Of a stretch of DNA of 64,000 bases, positions 35,401-45,663 are shown one piece after another. Origin of the DNA: Alternaria dauci (lineage: Eukaryota; Ascomycota; Dothideomycetes; Pleosporales; Pleosporaceae). Positions within the stretch are counted from its first letter, which is position 1. The number at the start of each line of letters is the position of its first letter. The DNA is taken from NCBI RefSeq assembly GCF_042100115.1, contig NC_091272.1, forward strand, positions 2,170,001 through 2,234,000, read 5' to 3'. The position numbers and the translations under genes were made by a program. Under the pieces are notes generated by a model. That model worked only from the letters and a program-made list of their open reading frames with translations. It was not told the DNA's origin and made no database searches.

Positions 35401-38400
35401 CCTGCCTTGAGCTTGCTCGTCAATTCGTCCAGTCGCCAGTTGGCAAAGCTACTAATGACCACTGGAGGCGGCATTCCCCTTCGGAAAAGCAAGATCTTCG
35501 CATCTCGTCTTTGTCTGAGATTGTGGTGTCACTGCATCTTTTCCGCGAAGAACGCAAGTTGGATACATTGTGCCAAGGGTTCGTCGATAAAGAACCGGGA
35601 AACCTCGCACCTGTATTAGCACAGATCGGCCATTGGTTACGTTGGGAAGGTTGGGATTGGAGACAAGGTGGCTTTTTCGACCTTGATGGTGGCTCAGGTC
35701 AAGACTGGGCGTATGACGAAACCATATTGACCAGCAAAGTACGATTGCATGCGCAGCCATGGGATGCACCCCCTTCAATATTGGAGTGGCTCGGCACTGT
35801 CACAGGATCTCAACATTATGCTCCGTTCCCTACACTAGCGATGCTCATACGGAAATCCAAAGCATCTCCGCACTCGTCCATCAATATTGACGAAATCATG
35901 GCAGGTGTCACGCCCAGAACTGTGGCATTACACAGGTTCTTCCGAGATATTGACCCTACTTCGAACCCTAAGAAGATAGTAGAGCTGATCAAGGCTTGTG
36001 ACATCAGTCCTGATATGCTAGCGACACTGCCAGAAGCCGCGAAAGCACCACTCATGGAAGCGATTACAAGATGTCAAGCGAATCCACCTACCACATGGTC
36101 GAGCTCATTACTCAGGCTTATACAACGTGAAGACTTGGATATTGGCCTTGCTCCAATCGCAGAACTCGCTCACGATGCACACCTGAACGCACCAGGTGGA
36201 GCGCTTCATGCAACTAGTACAACGAGAGATGTTCATACTATATGTCAAGGCGCTGATCGCATGGAAGCAATTCAGTCTACATCTGAAGTTGAAAGGCACT
36301 ATATCACACGGCTTATTTTCCGCGAGGACCGACGGTTCATGGAAGCGTACACACTGTTGGAGCCTTTGCGACAGACTGTTGCGGAGTACAAAGCTGACAG
36401 CAGACAAGACGATGCGGCAATGCTCGAGGGCCAAAAAGCGCTTATGCAATGGGTCATGGTCCGCACGTTCTCCTTACCGTTGGGTAGCTCAATGATCAAG
36501 TTCAGCAGCAAGAAGCCTTTATTGACAGAGAAATACCCCCTATACGGCTTCTCCACGTCATGTCTCATGAAGCCAATGGGTAATGTCGTCACAGCCGAAC
36601 GACAGAATTACTCCGAGGAGAAGTACTTCTGGGCTTTCTTCAATGCCGGTGCTGCAGCTGGTCTGAGCATCTCGCGCGATGCCCAGGGCATCGATACCTC
36701 GTGGATTATGTACAACAAACCCGCGGAGCTGACAAACAAGCACGCGGGGCTTTTACTTGGACTAGGTCTGAATGGCCATTTGAGGACAATCGCGAAATGG
36801 CTGTCGTTCAAATACCTTACTCCAAAGCACACCATGACTTCGGTAGGCTTGCTGCTAGGTTTGGCTGCTTCGTTCATGGGTACCATGGATACACTCGTGA
36901 CAAGATTACTATCAGTGCATGTCACAAGGATGTTGCCACAAGGTGCAGCCGAGTTGAACCTCTCTCCTTACACACAGACCACAGGTCTGATGGGTATTGG
37001 TCTACTCTACTACAATACCCAGCATCGTCGTATGAGCGAGGTTATGCTCTCTGAAATCGAGTATGTCGAGATCCCAGATCCATCAGAGCCACCAGATAGC
37101 CTGCGAGACGAAGCCTACAGGTTGGCTGCGGGTTTTGCGCTTGGTTTCATCAATCTGGGCAAAGGTAAAGACCTTCGAGGCCTGCACGATATGCGCATTG
37201 TTGAGCGTCTCATGGCCGTTGCTGTAGCACCTAAGCCCGTCAATGTTGTTCATATTCTAGACCAAGCTACAGCCGGAGCGGTTATCGCGGTTGCTCTCAT
37301 CTTCATGAAGACTCACGACCAAACCGTGGCGCGCAAGATTGATATCCCGGACACGCTTCCCCAGTTCGACTATGTTCGCCCAGACATATTTCTCCTTCGC
37401 ACCCTCGCCAAGCATCTCATTATGTGGGACGACATTGAAGCCTCGGATTCTTGGATCATCAAAAACATGCCGTACGATTACCGCGAAGCCTGGGATCTCA
37501 AAGGCATTACACGACTTCGCAGCGAGCAGATGCCTTTTTACAACATCCTGGCAGGTCTGTTGTGGGCTGTAAGTCTCAAGCATGCTGGTACAGGGGACAC
37601 CCAAGTCCGAGACTTCCTGATCAAATACCTGGACCAACTGATACGTATCAATAAACTTGCTGCCGTACGCTACGATTCCAAGCTATCCAAGAACACAGTA
37701 CGCAACTGTCAAGATCTCATCGCACTAGCCGCCGCTACCGTCATGGCAGGAACAGGCGATCTCGACGTCTTCCGTCGCTTGCGCGGTCTCCATGGACGTA
37801 TCGGACCCGACATCCCGTATGGCTCTCACCTTGCTGCTCACATGGCGTTCGGTACTCTGTTCATTGCAGGCGGTACACAAACCTTCAGCCGAAGCAACAA
37901 GGCTATTGCGAGTCTGATATGCGCTTTCTACCCTTTATTTCCCTCTGATGTGCAAGACTCGAGGGCGCATCTACAAGCATTCCGTCACTTTTGGGTGCTC
38001 GCCGCTGAGCCGAGGTGTCTGGTTGTGCGAGATGTAGATACCGGACGTGCAATATCCATGCCTATCACCGTTGTTTTCAAGAATACCCAGGAAGGTAACC
38101 AACAAACAGCGACAAAGACACTAGTAGCGCCCTGTCTTCTTCCCGAGATCCACCTGATCAGCCGTCTCGAAACGGCTGATCAGACATACTGGCCTACGAT
38201 TCTAGACTTTGTGCACAACCCACTCCATCTCAAGTCGTTTATGCGCAATCAAACGCTAAACGTTCGGCGTCGCTCCGCTCACGATACTTACGCTACGCCT
38301 TTCAGCGCTACCCTCGTCGCGCTCAACGATGCCCAGTCGTCCAAGACTGCAAATCTCCTCTTCCACTGGGTCTTCACACTCCCTGCACTATCGCAATTCA

Positions 38401-38669
38401 TCTCTGCCAGCGACGCGGGGCTCATATTGCCGCTCGATCAGTATAGCAAGAGTTGGCTGGATCCTGGAGCTACGGTTGTGGAGTCGAGGTTGGTCCTGGG
38501 CAGATTAGCGAAGAGCTGGAAGGTGGAAGAACTGAGGGAGTTGAAGGGTGTGTTTGAATGGGCGGACGCGGCGAGTCGGCAGAATGGACAACTGGGGTGG
38601 TTGGGTAGAGAGATCGTGGAGAGGATCAAAGCGGGGGTTATGGACAGAGGGAGAGCAATGGGCGCATAG
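32481..38669 (+). CDS. APC1: Anaphase-promoting complex subunit 1 (APC1/BimE)
   Basis: Read as one exon from the ATG at 32481 (MASLRSIGV) it encodes 2062 aa, close to Aspergillus BimE. The N-terminal beta-propeller part includes YHVVWSRGGVIRKVF. A Ser/Arg-rich disordered loop follows (about 360-560), then the long helical middle. The PC (proteasome/cyclosome) repeats occupy about 1420-1810, with HAGLLLGLGLNG, MTSVGLLLGLA, TGLMGIGLLYYNT, RLAAGFALGFINLGKG and AHMAFGTLFIAGG. APC1 is the largest scaffold of the nuclear ubiquitin ligase that triggers anaphase. A stop-free 48-nt segment at 34302-34349 starts GTGAGT and ends GAACAG; it is probably an intron, which would make the protein 2046 aa. Divergent from NUP37. 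Confidence 0.94.
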   Translation: MASLRSIGVHKPSALQYLVQECILAEDSTDRDYVWDTYADDDDDAQGPTDELVTTEYHVVWSRGGVIRKVFNFEVEKEKVKQALLTWFPVDEPSQGANEASHSSTEYTAADPSKTFLTQGTQPAAHATAPANNTSPTAELLSRALVVFLKSQAHVFFLSGTTHIVNLPFEVDKAFPAARGLVVQRKLAPLHPVPTSPLLPSAPPNSFLTTNQSFLSQHFSVSQSFSKPHRRHGSSIGASRHGKSRLSGATTFLDELVPPPNPESIPRLYSFTDPLSELGLVVNVVSGGDRSSLLTSHSSSHRKLEAIDKAEEIIYVSPRNELLFDRSGNDKPLLLVVTANHETNVFTIWSAAYLEPKSISTSRKQHVSLPVSKSRRRSSYGGTAPGTGATTPAIRGADRLRESFGGAPRSKAQLPSFKITTKERLSDQAVDDALASQLNPDSDITRQPKESRRVSSLLSRAELSTSFDKSAFQDLATSRTSIGGSFNASFSASQRSRHSLGHDRTSFGGFSQSRNRASTPGSVTSRMSLGAVSIDDTLDDAMDEDTFDTIEDYDELDDLFAPPDAKDGPRPGDGLLKELVISVIAEIPVTEHLKSGLFALGNPSNTPVSLHFGSETSSLTSEQNWHELKVLTLNAPFNSATLHERKLYLYISHPSLQLPLECELAVTRKRLSPSASATQSGSASAAPRYACVPKFVGSRQLEDTLDLVKIRDGQVERIVQLTSRSPQDSCISLTAGWGSHLPVRFSLGPVKLFDPYAIIRYDQSRVTAGSRRTIPLSQPLRNLYPSGATGKLDLSDGELRRHRMVLRLSPSNDYVAELFKVLSTILPNYAGDFLLEIWWNIRKALSDEVDEHITADWTAFVATLFTLVVPFIDEKKGKINTRAKSTQRRSSGRPASQAKPDELIDDEDSAWRLMCSRQISTTHPKSWESSPWAWALHSSPKSATMSPLAKRDSMQHQLPTIAQQISVKDNMVPTCLELARQFVQSPVGKATNDHWRRHSPSEKQDLRISSLSEIVVSLHLFREERKLDTLCQGFVDKEPGNLAPVLAQIGHWLRWEGWDWRQGGFFDLDGGSGQDWAYDETILTSKVRLHAQPWDAPPSILEWLGTVTGSQHYAPFPTLAMLIRKSKASPHSSINIDEIMAGVTPRTVALHRFFRDIDPTSNPKKIVELIKACDISPDMLATLPEAAKAPLMEAITRCQANPPTTWSSSLLRLIQREDLDIGLAPIAELAHDAHLNAPGGALHATSTTRDVHTICQGADRMEAIQSTSEVERHYITRLIFREDRRFMEAYTLLEPLRQTVAEYKADSRQDDAAMLEGQKALMQWVMVRTFSLPLGSSMIKFSSKKPLLTEKYPLYGFSTSCLMKPMGNVVTAERQNYSEEKYFWAFFNAGAAAGLSISRDAQGIDTSWIMYNKPAELTNKHAGLLLGLGLNGHLRTIAKWLSFKYLTPKHTMTSVGLLLGLAASFMGTMDTLVTRLLSVHVTRMLPQGAAELNLSPYTQTTGLMGIGLLYYNTQHRRMSEVMLSEIEYVEIPDPSEPPDSLRDEAYRLAAGFALGFINLGKGKDLRGLHDMRIVERLMAVAVAPKPVNVVHILDQATAGAVIAVALIFMKTHDQTVARKIDIPDTLPQFDYVRPDIFLLRTLAKHLIMWDDIEASDSWIIKNMPYDYREAWDLKGITRLRSEQMPFYNILAGLLWAVSLKHAGTGDTQVRDFLIKYLDQLIRINKLAAVRYDSKLSKNTVRNCQDLIALAAATVMAGTGDLDVFRRLRGLHGRIGPDIPYGSHLAAHMAFGTLFIAGGTQTFSRSNKAIASLICAFYPLFPSDVQDSRAHLQAFRHFWVLAAEPRCLVVRDVDTGRAISMPITVVFKNTQEGNQQTATKTLVAPCLLPEIHLISRLETADQTYWPTILDFVHNPLHLKSFMRNQTLNVRRRSAHDTYATPFSATLVALNDAQSSKTANLLFHWVFTLPALSQFISASDAGLILPLDQYSKSWLDPGATVVESRLVLGRLAKSWKVEELRELKGVFEWADAASRQNGQLGWLGREIVERIKAGVMDRGRAMGA
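38154..38183. repeat. 12-bp perfect hairpin inside APC1
   Basis: CTGATCAGCCGT (38154-38165), a 6-nt loop and ACGGCTGATCAG (38172-38183). It lies in coding sequence for LISRLETADQ and includes two TGATCA palindromes. Confidence 0.6.
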
Positions 38670-38886
38670 CCCGACTGTGGGGATCGAAACAAGGAGAACA
38701 TGTAGCAAGGGGTATAAACTAAATTTCCATGTCATGACAAGCGATGTGCAGTATCGAGGTCTATGGTCTAATGCTCCACGTGCTTTTCAACACGCAGTCC
38801 GACTTCTCATCATCATCCAACCATCATCTATACATGGTCCAATAAGCTCAAACGTCTAAAAAGAAAAGAAAAACGACGTCTACTTT

Positions 38887-41265
38887 CTACTTCCCTCTCG
38901 CCTCTCTGATTCCCCACCTTCCCACTTCAGCCATAGCCTCCTCTCCACCCTTGGCCAACTTCTCATCCTTCAACACACCAGCCAAACACTGCCATCCATC
39001 TCTCCCACCGCCCCACTTGAGCACCTCGTTCTTGTAAAGCTCACCGTTCTCCCTGTCCAAACTACCTTGTTGGCCATTGTGCTGGAAAACATCCTTCCAG
39101 ATCTTGGCCGCGAGCGCGCGATCAAAGAGATAAGAATAGTATGTAGCCCCGTAGCCAAACAGGTGGCCAAAGAAACCTTGCCAGGCTGTACCAGCAGGTT
39201 CGGGGACAGACGCGTATTTATTGTACACGTCGTGATAGACTTTGGTCGAGTTGAAATTTGGGTCTGCGGCGATTGGGGAGTGGTAGGCTTGGTCGAGCAT
39301 GCAGAGGAGGATTTGGCTTTCGAGTTCAGAGTATTGGTTTCGATTATCAATTGCGAGGCGGGATTCTAGGGCGGCCATGGGGAGAGGGGCGTCTGTTTCC
39401 CAATGTCGTGCGTATAAGCCTAGGACGTGAGGACAAAAGGCAAAGTGCTCCATGAGGACCGAGGGTAGCTCAGCGATATCGGTCGCGCAGCGGGTGCCGG
39501 ACACATTTTGCAGGGCTGTGCGACCTAGAATGGAATGGAGTGCGTGGCCCATTTCGTGGAAGAGGGTGCGCACGTCGTGGATATTGAGGAGTGTTGGTCG
39601 AGAGTGCGAAGCTTTGCTGAAGTCACAAATCAATGCTATTGTAGGTAACTGGAAGTAGCTGTTGCGTTCTGCGTTGTAAGAGACGGGCATGCCGTCTGTG
39701 GCTGCCTCGATGGGCGAAGAGAAACGATGCTGCATATGCGACATTTCCTCCATTTCTGAAGGCAGGATCTCGCGGCTGCATCGGAGAGTGAAATGGGCCG
39801 GATTAGGGGTTTTACCAGGTCGTGAGTAAAGGTCGCAGTACAGCACGGCAATGTGGCCTTCGGTATCGGAGATGACGTCTAGTCGGCGCACACCATCGTC
39901 CCATACCTCACCTGGCTGGGTCTCTTTGGGAACAAAGCGAACACCGTACAAACGGTCAAAGAGTCGCGATATGCCCTGCAGTACAGTGCCAACGGAAAAG
40001 TATGCGGATAAAGAGTCGGGCGTACGCTGCCTGTAATGCCCCTCCATCGTCGCAAGCATCTTCTGTGTGTAGTAGAATTTGTCCCAAGCGTTGATACGAT
40101 TGGGGAAGTTGTCTTGGTGAGCATCACCTCTCTTCAACTCCATCATTTCCTCTAGGTCAGCAAGGACAGCTGGTCGACTGTCCTCGTAGAGCGCTTTTAA
40201 GAACGTGTTGACCGCTTCTGGTGTTCGCGCCATCTTGTTCTCCAGCGTCATATGCGCAAAAGTCTCATAGCCTGATGTTTGCGCCAGCTCCGCTCGCAGT
40301 TTCAGCAGCTTTTCCAGACGCGCAATGCTTTGTTTATTTGCTGTTCGAACAGCTTGGTAGGTTTCTTGCCGTACATCGGCATCGTCCACGAACCGCAGCA
40401 CAGCTTGCGACTCATGGTGCATGGTGGAGATGGTGGTCTCGCCCCATTTTGTCAGTGCCTTTGCGAGATTTGGGTCCAGCCCTCTCAGCCTCGACGACTT
40501 GAACTTCAGGTTCAGCTTCTCCGGAGCCATGCCTTCCACGAATTCGTTGCCGACATCCGCAATCTCGCCACTCAAGTCTACCAGGCGCTCCCTTGTCTTG
40601 TCATCTAGACCAATGCCAAATCTTGAAAAGTCGTCCATCAGTATCCTCGCTACGATGCGCTCCTCCTCGGTCCAAGTGTCGTATACGTCGGGTATCTCGG
40701 ACGCCTTCTTCAGCTGGTCGTGTAGTACTGGTGTCGTGTTCAGCTGGTTCATGTACTGGAACACGGTTTGATAGGCTTTCATGGCCATGATCTGGAACTT
40801 GCGATCTGGATGCGTGCCTCGTACAAAGTCGGCCAAGTCTATTACCCGACATAGTAGATCACTGAGCTTATCGAGATCCTTGACCGTGTGCTTGAAGTCG
40901 TCGACCGACTGCGCTGCTGCCACCTTCTGCACCACGGCATTGCAGCGTTGTATCGTGACAGTGACGAAGTCGACGAAACCCTGGGGATGGGTAAGATATT
41001 TGTTGCCTATTATTCCCGTGGGTGTCCCCTTGTGGGATGCGCGCTTGAAGCTGTCCCAGAAAGACGCATTATCGAAGACTTTGCGGAGGGCGTCGTCATC
41101 TGTCCTGGCGCTGGCAGACAGGCCGTAGAGGGGATTCGGGGCAGGATCGCGTGCTTTGGCGGCGGCGGCGAAAGTGGAGTTGAAGCGTCGCTGGCGGCGG
41201 GAGTGTTGGAGACACTGTTGGCAGACCCATGGCGACTGCTTTGTGCGTGCGAGGCGCTTAAGCAT
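38887..41265 (-). CDS. OCT1: Mitochondrial intermediate peptidase Oct1
   Basis: Single exon; ATG at 41265 gives 792 aa. The frame opens four codons earlier at a GTG, but MLKRLARTKQSPW is the typical Oct1 start. It is an Arg-rich presequence (to about residue 45, with RRQRRFNSTF) for matrix import. The M3 metallopeptidase site is FHEMGHALHSILG with His570, Glu571 and His574; the third zinc ligand is the Glu in the downstream DIAELPS region. Oct1 removes an N-terminal octapeptide from imported precursors after MPP. Domain length agrees with the family (about 780-800 aa). Divergent from the MICOS gene over 192 bp, so two mitochondrial genes share a promoter. Confidence 0.95.
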   Translation of the reverse strand: MLKRLARTKQSPWVCQQCLQHSRRQRRFNSTFAAAAKARDPAPNPLYGLSASARTDDDALRKVFDNASFWDSFKRASHKGTPTGIIGNKYLTHPQGFVDFVTVTIQRCNAVVQKVAAAQSVDDFKHTVKDLDKLSDLLCRVIDLADFVRGTHPDRKFQIMAMKAYQTVFQYMNQLNTTPVLHDQLKKASEIPDVYDTWTEEERIVARILMDDFSRFGIGLDDKTRERLVDLSGEIADVGNEFVEGMAPEKLNLKFKSSRLRGLDPNLAKALTKWGETTISTMHHESQAVLRFVDDADVRQETYQAVRTANKQSIARLEKLLKLRAELAQTSGYETFAHMTLENKMARTPEAVNTFLKALYEDSRPAVLADLEEMMELKRGDAHQDNFPNRINAWDKFYYTQKMLATMEGHYRQRTPDSLSAYFSVGTVLQGISRLFDRLYGVRFVPKETQPGEVWDDGVRRLDVISDTEGHIAVLYCDLYSRPGKTPNPAHFTLRCSREILPSEMEEMSHMQHRFSSPIEAATDGMPVSYNAERNSYFQLPTIALICDFSKASHSRPTLLNIHDVRTLFHEMGHALHSILGRTALQNVSGTRCATDIAELPSVLMEHFAFCPHVLGLYARHWETDAPLPMAALESRLAIDNRNQYSELESQILLCMLDQAYHSPIAADPNFNSTKVYHDVYNKYASVPEPAGTAWQGFFGHLFGYGATYYSYLFDRALAAKIWKDVFQHNGQQGSLDRENGELYKNEVLKWGGGRDGWQCLAGVLKDEKLAKGGEEAMAEVGRWGIREARGK

Positions 41266-41457
41266 GTTGGGTTGCACGGGGTGGAGGGTGGCCTAGCAGG
41301 AGAGAAGACGAGAGGGCACCTGGGCACGATGTCATGGCTGCTAAGCCGAGGACGGGAATCTTGCGGCGCTCGCACGGCCGTTTCCGCGTCTTCTGAGCTC
41401 AACATCACAAGTCAAGCACCACCAAACTCGACGCATTGCGCCCGCCCCACGCTCGAC
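41266..41457. promoter_or_regulatory. Short bidirectional promoter, OCT1 / MIC26-27
   Basis: Only 192 bp separates two divergent genes for mitochondrial proteins. GC-rich near the centre, with no TATA. Suggests co-regulation, not demonstrated. Confidence 0.5.
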
Positions 41458-42334
41458 ATGGCTTTCAGACCGCTGTTACGGCAGGTGAGTAGCCCTGAAT
41501 TGATGGAAGACGGTGTATTGACCTCGTACAGCGCGCCGCTGTCCCCGCCATGGCCGCCCTCTCCGCCGCCGCAATCTTCGCACCAGGAACCGTTTATGCA
41601 GAGGAGCGACCCGCGGACCACGTTGTATGTTGGCATGCCTCTGGGCCCTCCGAGAATCGTCTTCGGGGCCTCTGGAATGTGGGTGCGTTGCAATGCTAAC
41701 GCCACGACAGGACCGCAAACCCATCTACGATGACATGCCCATTGATACCACAGCTCCTACCGCCCCCTCTCTGGCAGACCCATCAGACTCGTCCTCGTCC
41801 CCGGAGTCTACCTACCGCCCAACACCGACCGACCGCCTCGCCGTCCAGATTGGTCGTGCGCGCATGGCTCTGTACGAGCAAGCTGTGCGCGGTGAAAAGG
41901 CCGTCGACAACGCCCTGACCGAAACGCTCCGCCTCGAGCACTCCTTCACAAGCACCATCCGCTCCCTAGCCCCACCAAGGGAATCTGGCGAGAAGGTTCT
42001 CCCCGGCGCTCTCTACGTCCTCGTTTCCTCAATGGCAGGTTCCATCATTACGCGCAACAGGAACATTTTGCTGCGAACCTCGGTTCCAGTTGCAGTCGGC
42101 ATCACCGCCGCAAACCTTGTCCTTCCAATCACGACCAAGAACGTCGGAGACCTCATCTGGACATACGAAGAGCGATACCCCGTCCTTGCAGACACGCATC
42201 TGCGAATGAAGAGCAGGATTTCGCAGTTCATCGAGACAGGAAAGGCACACGCACAGGGAACTGTTGGTATGGTCGAGGGCAAGCTGGCCGATACACGGGA
42301 GAACCTCGAGGGCTGGGTCAAGAAGGGCCGGTAA
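41458..42334 (+). CDS. MIC27: MICOS subunit Mic26/Mic27 (apolipoprotein O-like)
   Basis: Exons 41458-41484, 41532-41624 and 41711-42334 give 247 aa; the first exon is just 27 nt. Exons 1-2 encode a presequence-like, Ala/Arg-rich N-terminus ending in a hydrophobic stretch (LSAAAIFAPGTVYA). Exon 3 carries DRKPIYDDMPI, a Ser/Pro linker, an amphipathic helical region, the LPGALYVLVSSMAGSIITRNRN membrane segment (about 137-160) and a second hydrophobic stretch, then a helical tail. This order fits the APOO/MIC26-27 family, which binds cardiolipin and stabilises Mic10 oligomers at crista junctions in the inner membrane. Whether it is Mic26 or Mic27 cannot be decided here. Confidence 0.8.
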
Positions 42335-43582
42335 ATAATGCGCTATCCAAAGCTTCTCTGGCACGACTACCTGTACATTAGTGGCGGGGCGTAGGTGGAC
42401 CACCACCTTCACGCAATGTGACTTGCACTTTCTTTTCTCTTCCCGCTTCTCCTTCCTCGTGCTTTCTGTATCATCCAACCTGAGACACAATATTCAGCAA
42501 GCTTTTCCCCTCATGTCACTGGCCAAGTCCGTCTAGTAGCTCAGCCAACCAACTTCGGTGCACAGCCACTATACATGCCGATCATGTGACGGGGATATTA
42601 GTACGAAAAGTAAACGTACAGACATGGGTAAATGTAGAAGTGAGTGAGATATGTTGTGATGGTTTTTTACTGCGGCTCCACGCAGCTTCTGGTCTTTTCG
42701 GCACACCTTGGGTATATCCTAGAAGAGATTTCAGCTGCGATATGGTCTGGGAAAAGACATGAACCTGGAGTAGTCATTTCTTGGCCTACGAGGGTTGTAA
42801 GCTCAGATATAGAAAGAGCCATGCGTGCTTTTGTTTAGTCAGACGAGAGCAACAATAATGGCTAGATCAAAGAAGAGCGAGACTGGTGGGATACCGGGTT
42901 CTGCAGGTACCTTCGCTAGCATACTGGCTGGAAAAGGTAAATGTGGGATTTGCAAATGCTACGATTGTCTCGCAGAGAGTCGAGCAATGTGAGTCGCGGG
43001 TGGCAGCTGAACCCGCCAGTCTGGGCAAACTGGACATGATTTGACACGATCTTGGCCCAGATGCGATGCATGGACTGATGCGGCGGGCGGAATCCTTCGC
43101 GGCCAAGGCGACGAAAGGACCGGGCTACAGGCGGCTTTGCGTACGGTAGACGACGACGATAAGCACGACAAAAGACGAACAATGGTAAGCTCTGGACAGA
43201 TGCGGCGGCATGGAGAGGGAGTGCACACCCGAGGGGTCGGTGAGTGTCACCCAGCGTCTCGGAAGGGCCGACGCACGTCCAAAGCCATTCACACGGTACT
43301 GGTAACGTGAGGCGTCGAGCTGTAGCTGTCATTCGACGTGGTCGTGGTGGCTGTGGGGACTCTTGGACAGCTGGCAACAGACAGGCGGTCGAGGGTTGGG
43401 ACGACTGCGGGGTTTACTGGCCCACGCCTAGCGCTCCCGTCGGCCTTTTCGCTATCGGCGTGACGGTCCCCCCAAGGCCAGGGTCTTGGGAACGACATCA
43501 GCCATTCCGCTGGATTTCGCCTCCTCCTCGACACGACTCGGGGCGTCTTCTGTAGCGCATCGTAGCGTACCAGCAACCCATC
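42335..43582. other. Intergenic, 1.25 kb
   Basis: Same-strand spacer between the MICOS gene and the methyltransferase. Frames such as 42916-43377 and 43289-43576 (minus) show no family resemblance. GC-rich from 43000 on, presumably promoter of the methyltransferase. Confidence 0.5.
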
Positions 43583-45121
43583 ATGACCACCTCGACGTCA
43601 GACCCGGTGCCCAAAGACAAGCTGCGCCCGCTGTCCAGTGCCACCAATCTCACCGACTTTACACACTCGACTGTCGAGCCAGAGGTATGCTGCACGCCCT
43701 TCCCCACCACGCGCACACACATACACATACAAAGTGCACCAGGCTAACGCAATCACGCAGTCGGAACTGCCCTCGGATGGAGAATATGATGACCTGTACT
43801 GCGCTCCTCCCTCTTTGACACATGGCGCGCGCTCACACGTCTTAGCGAAGTACAAAGCCTCTCGCCGAGCATGTACGAGAATGAGAAGAAGTACGGTCGC
43901 ACCTACCACAGCTTCCACGCCGGAGGTAAGCGTCAACTGGAGGGGGCCCTTTTCGCATAGCTGCAGCTAATTCACTCTAGCCTACCCATTCCCAAATGAC
44001 GAGGTACGCGCTGCTTGGAAATGCCTCTTTGATCAATCGGCCCGTCGCTGACTCGCACATCTTACAGCCAGAGATATACCGCCTCGACTGGCAGCATGCC
44101 ATTATCAAATGTCTTTTGCACAGGCGAAACTACTTTGCGCCGCTCAAGCCAAAGAAGCCAAAGCGAATGTTGGACATTGGCTGTGGAACCGGAATCTGGT
44201 GCTTTGAGATGGGTAGGTGCCATGCCTGCTTTTCCCCGGAGAACCACCACTGACAATCAGCAGCTGCCGAATTTCCAAACTGCCGGGTATGCAATTCCAT
44301 TCCTCGCCCACTACCATTCTAACCCAGCAGTAGGTCGAAGGCATTGACTTGACCCCGATCCAGCGAAAATTATCCTACACAAACATCGACTTCTACATGG
44401 AAGACATCCTCAGTCCAACATGGTGGTATCCCAAAGAGGAACCTTATGTATACGATTACATCCACACGCGCATGTCCCTCGGCATCTTCAACGACTTCCG
44501 AGAAATCATACAAAAGAGTTACAACAACCTGAGGCCCGGCGGGTGGATGGAGTCGCAGGAATGGTACTCAAAGCTCCAGTGTGCCGACGACATGCCCGAA
44601 GACTACCCACTCAAAGAGTGGTCAGAATTGGCAGACAAGGCAGCACACAAACTCGGCCGGCCATTACGCATCGCAGACAAGCTAAAGAGGTGGTACAAGG
44701 AAGCTGGTTTCGTGGATGTACATGAGGAGGTCTTTGCTATTCCCGCCAACCAATGGCCAAAGAGCGACCGCGAGAAAATGCTCGGCAAGTATTGTAGCTG
44801 GAACCTGATGCTGGGTTTGCAGGGATGGTCACTTGAATACTTTGTCACTGGGCTGGGCTGGACACCAGCTGAGGTCGAGGTCTATCTCGCGCATGTGAGG
44901 AACTCGATTGTCGACGAGAACGTACATGCCTACTACAATTTGTGAGTCGGACAGGCAATCAAATAAGTCACATACTAATGCCGAGCAGCTACGTAGTATG
45001 GGGTCGTAAACCCTACGACGATGAGCCTGGCAGCACCACACCAAAACCGCACCACTGGCCTCAGCCTCCTAGCGATGACGACTCCCTCCGTTGGTCGACA
45101 AGGGAATCTGAAGACGCGTAA
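43583..45121 (+). CDS. LaeA-like SAM-dependent methyltransferase
   Basis: Eight exons splice in frame to 382 aa: 43583-43684, 43761-43795, 43846-43925, 43981-44003, 44068-44212, 44264-44286, 44334-44941 and 44989-45121. Two exons are only 23 nt. The joins restore YGRTYHSFHAGAYPFPNDEPEIYRLD, typical of fungal LaeA-type proteins, and SAM motif I LDIGCGTGIWCFEMA (114-128), then VEGIDLTPIQ (acidic loop). Later YDYIHTRMSLGIF, LRPGGWMESQE and a C-terminal GRKP segment are conserved. The family contains LaeA, a nuclear regulator of secondary metabolism, and many paralogues of unknown substrate; this protein should not be named LaeA without phylogeny. Small exons make automatic calls here error-prone: reading exon 2 through gives a wrong frame. 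Confidence 0.82.
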
Positions 45122-45663
45122 TTAGCTGAACGAGATTTGGCGTTTTTCGGACTATAGGATTTACAGGAGTCATGGCGTCTTTGCTCCCGCACATCAAGGA
45201 GGTAATTTCGATTCATTTTTTATCTTGCATACCATCTACGGCGGCTTTTGTCAAATAAAAGGCTTTCGGCGTGTGTTTGAAGCGTTGGGTTTATGGGTCA
45301 GATTGCGCACTTTACGATGCATGAGGATGGTAGTTATCGGATGCAAGGCGTATCGCGTTAGGCACATGCAGGCATTCACCATGACAAAGCTGTCACACTC
45401 CAAGTACATATTCATCGATTACGGAGAGTCACGTTCCTCATCACCTTCTACACTCTTGGTTCAATGTCAAAATCTTGTATTTCTCCCCACGAATGGGCGA
45501 ATAAGGAATGCGAAAGTACCGTATAAGAGCGGGTCATGCATGTCTTTTTTTTTATTCAAAACGCAATGAGCTTGCTCTCAACTCCAAGGCAAAACAGAAG
45601 TTACAAGGCACATGGGAACAATGACGAACAAAGACACGTGATAGATGCAGAGCATTCAAACTT
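45122..45663. other. Convergent intergenic, 542 bp
   Basis: Between the methyltransferase and GPI1 3' ends. Contains a T-rich run around 45546. The frame at 45225-45569 is rejected. Nothing else seen. Confidence 0.5.

Noticed and set aside
42029..42490. 153-codon minus-strand frame
   Set aside because: Antisense to the MICOS coding region.
43638..43970. 110-codon plus-strand frame
   Set aside because: It contains methyltransferase exon 2 but then reads an intron in the wrong frame; the spliced path is better.
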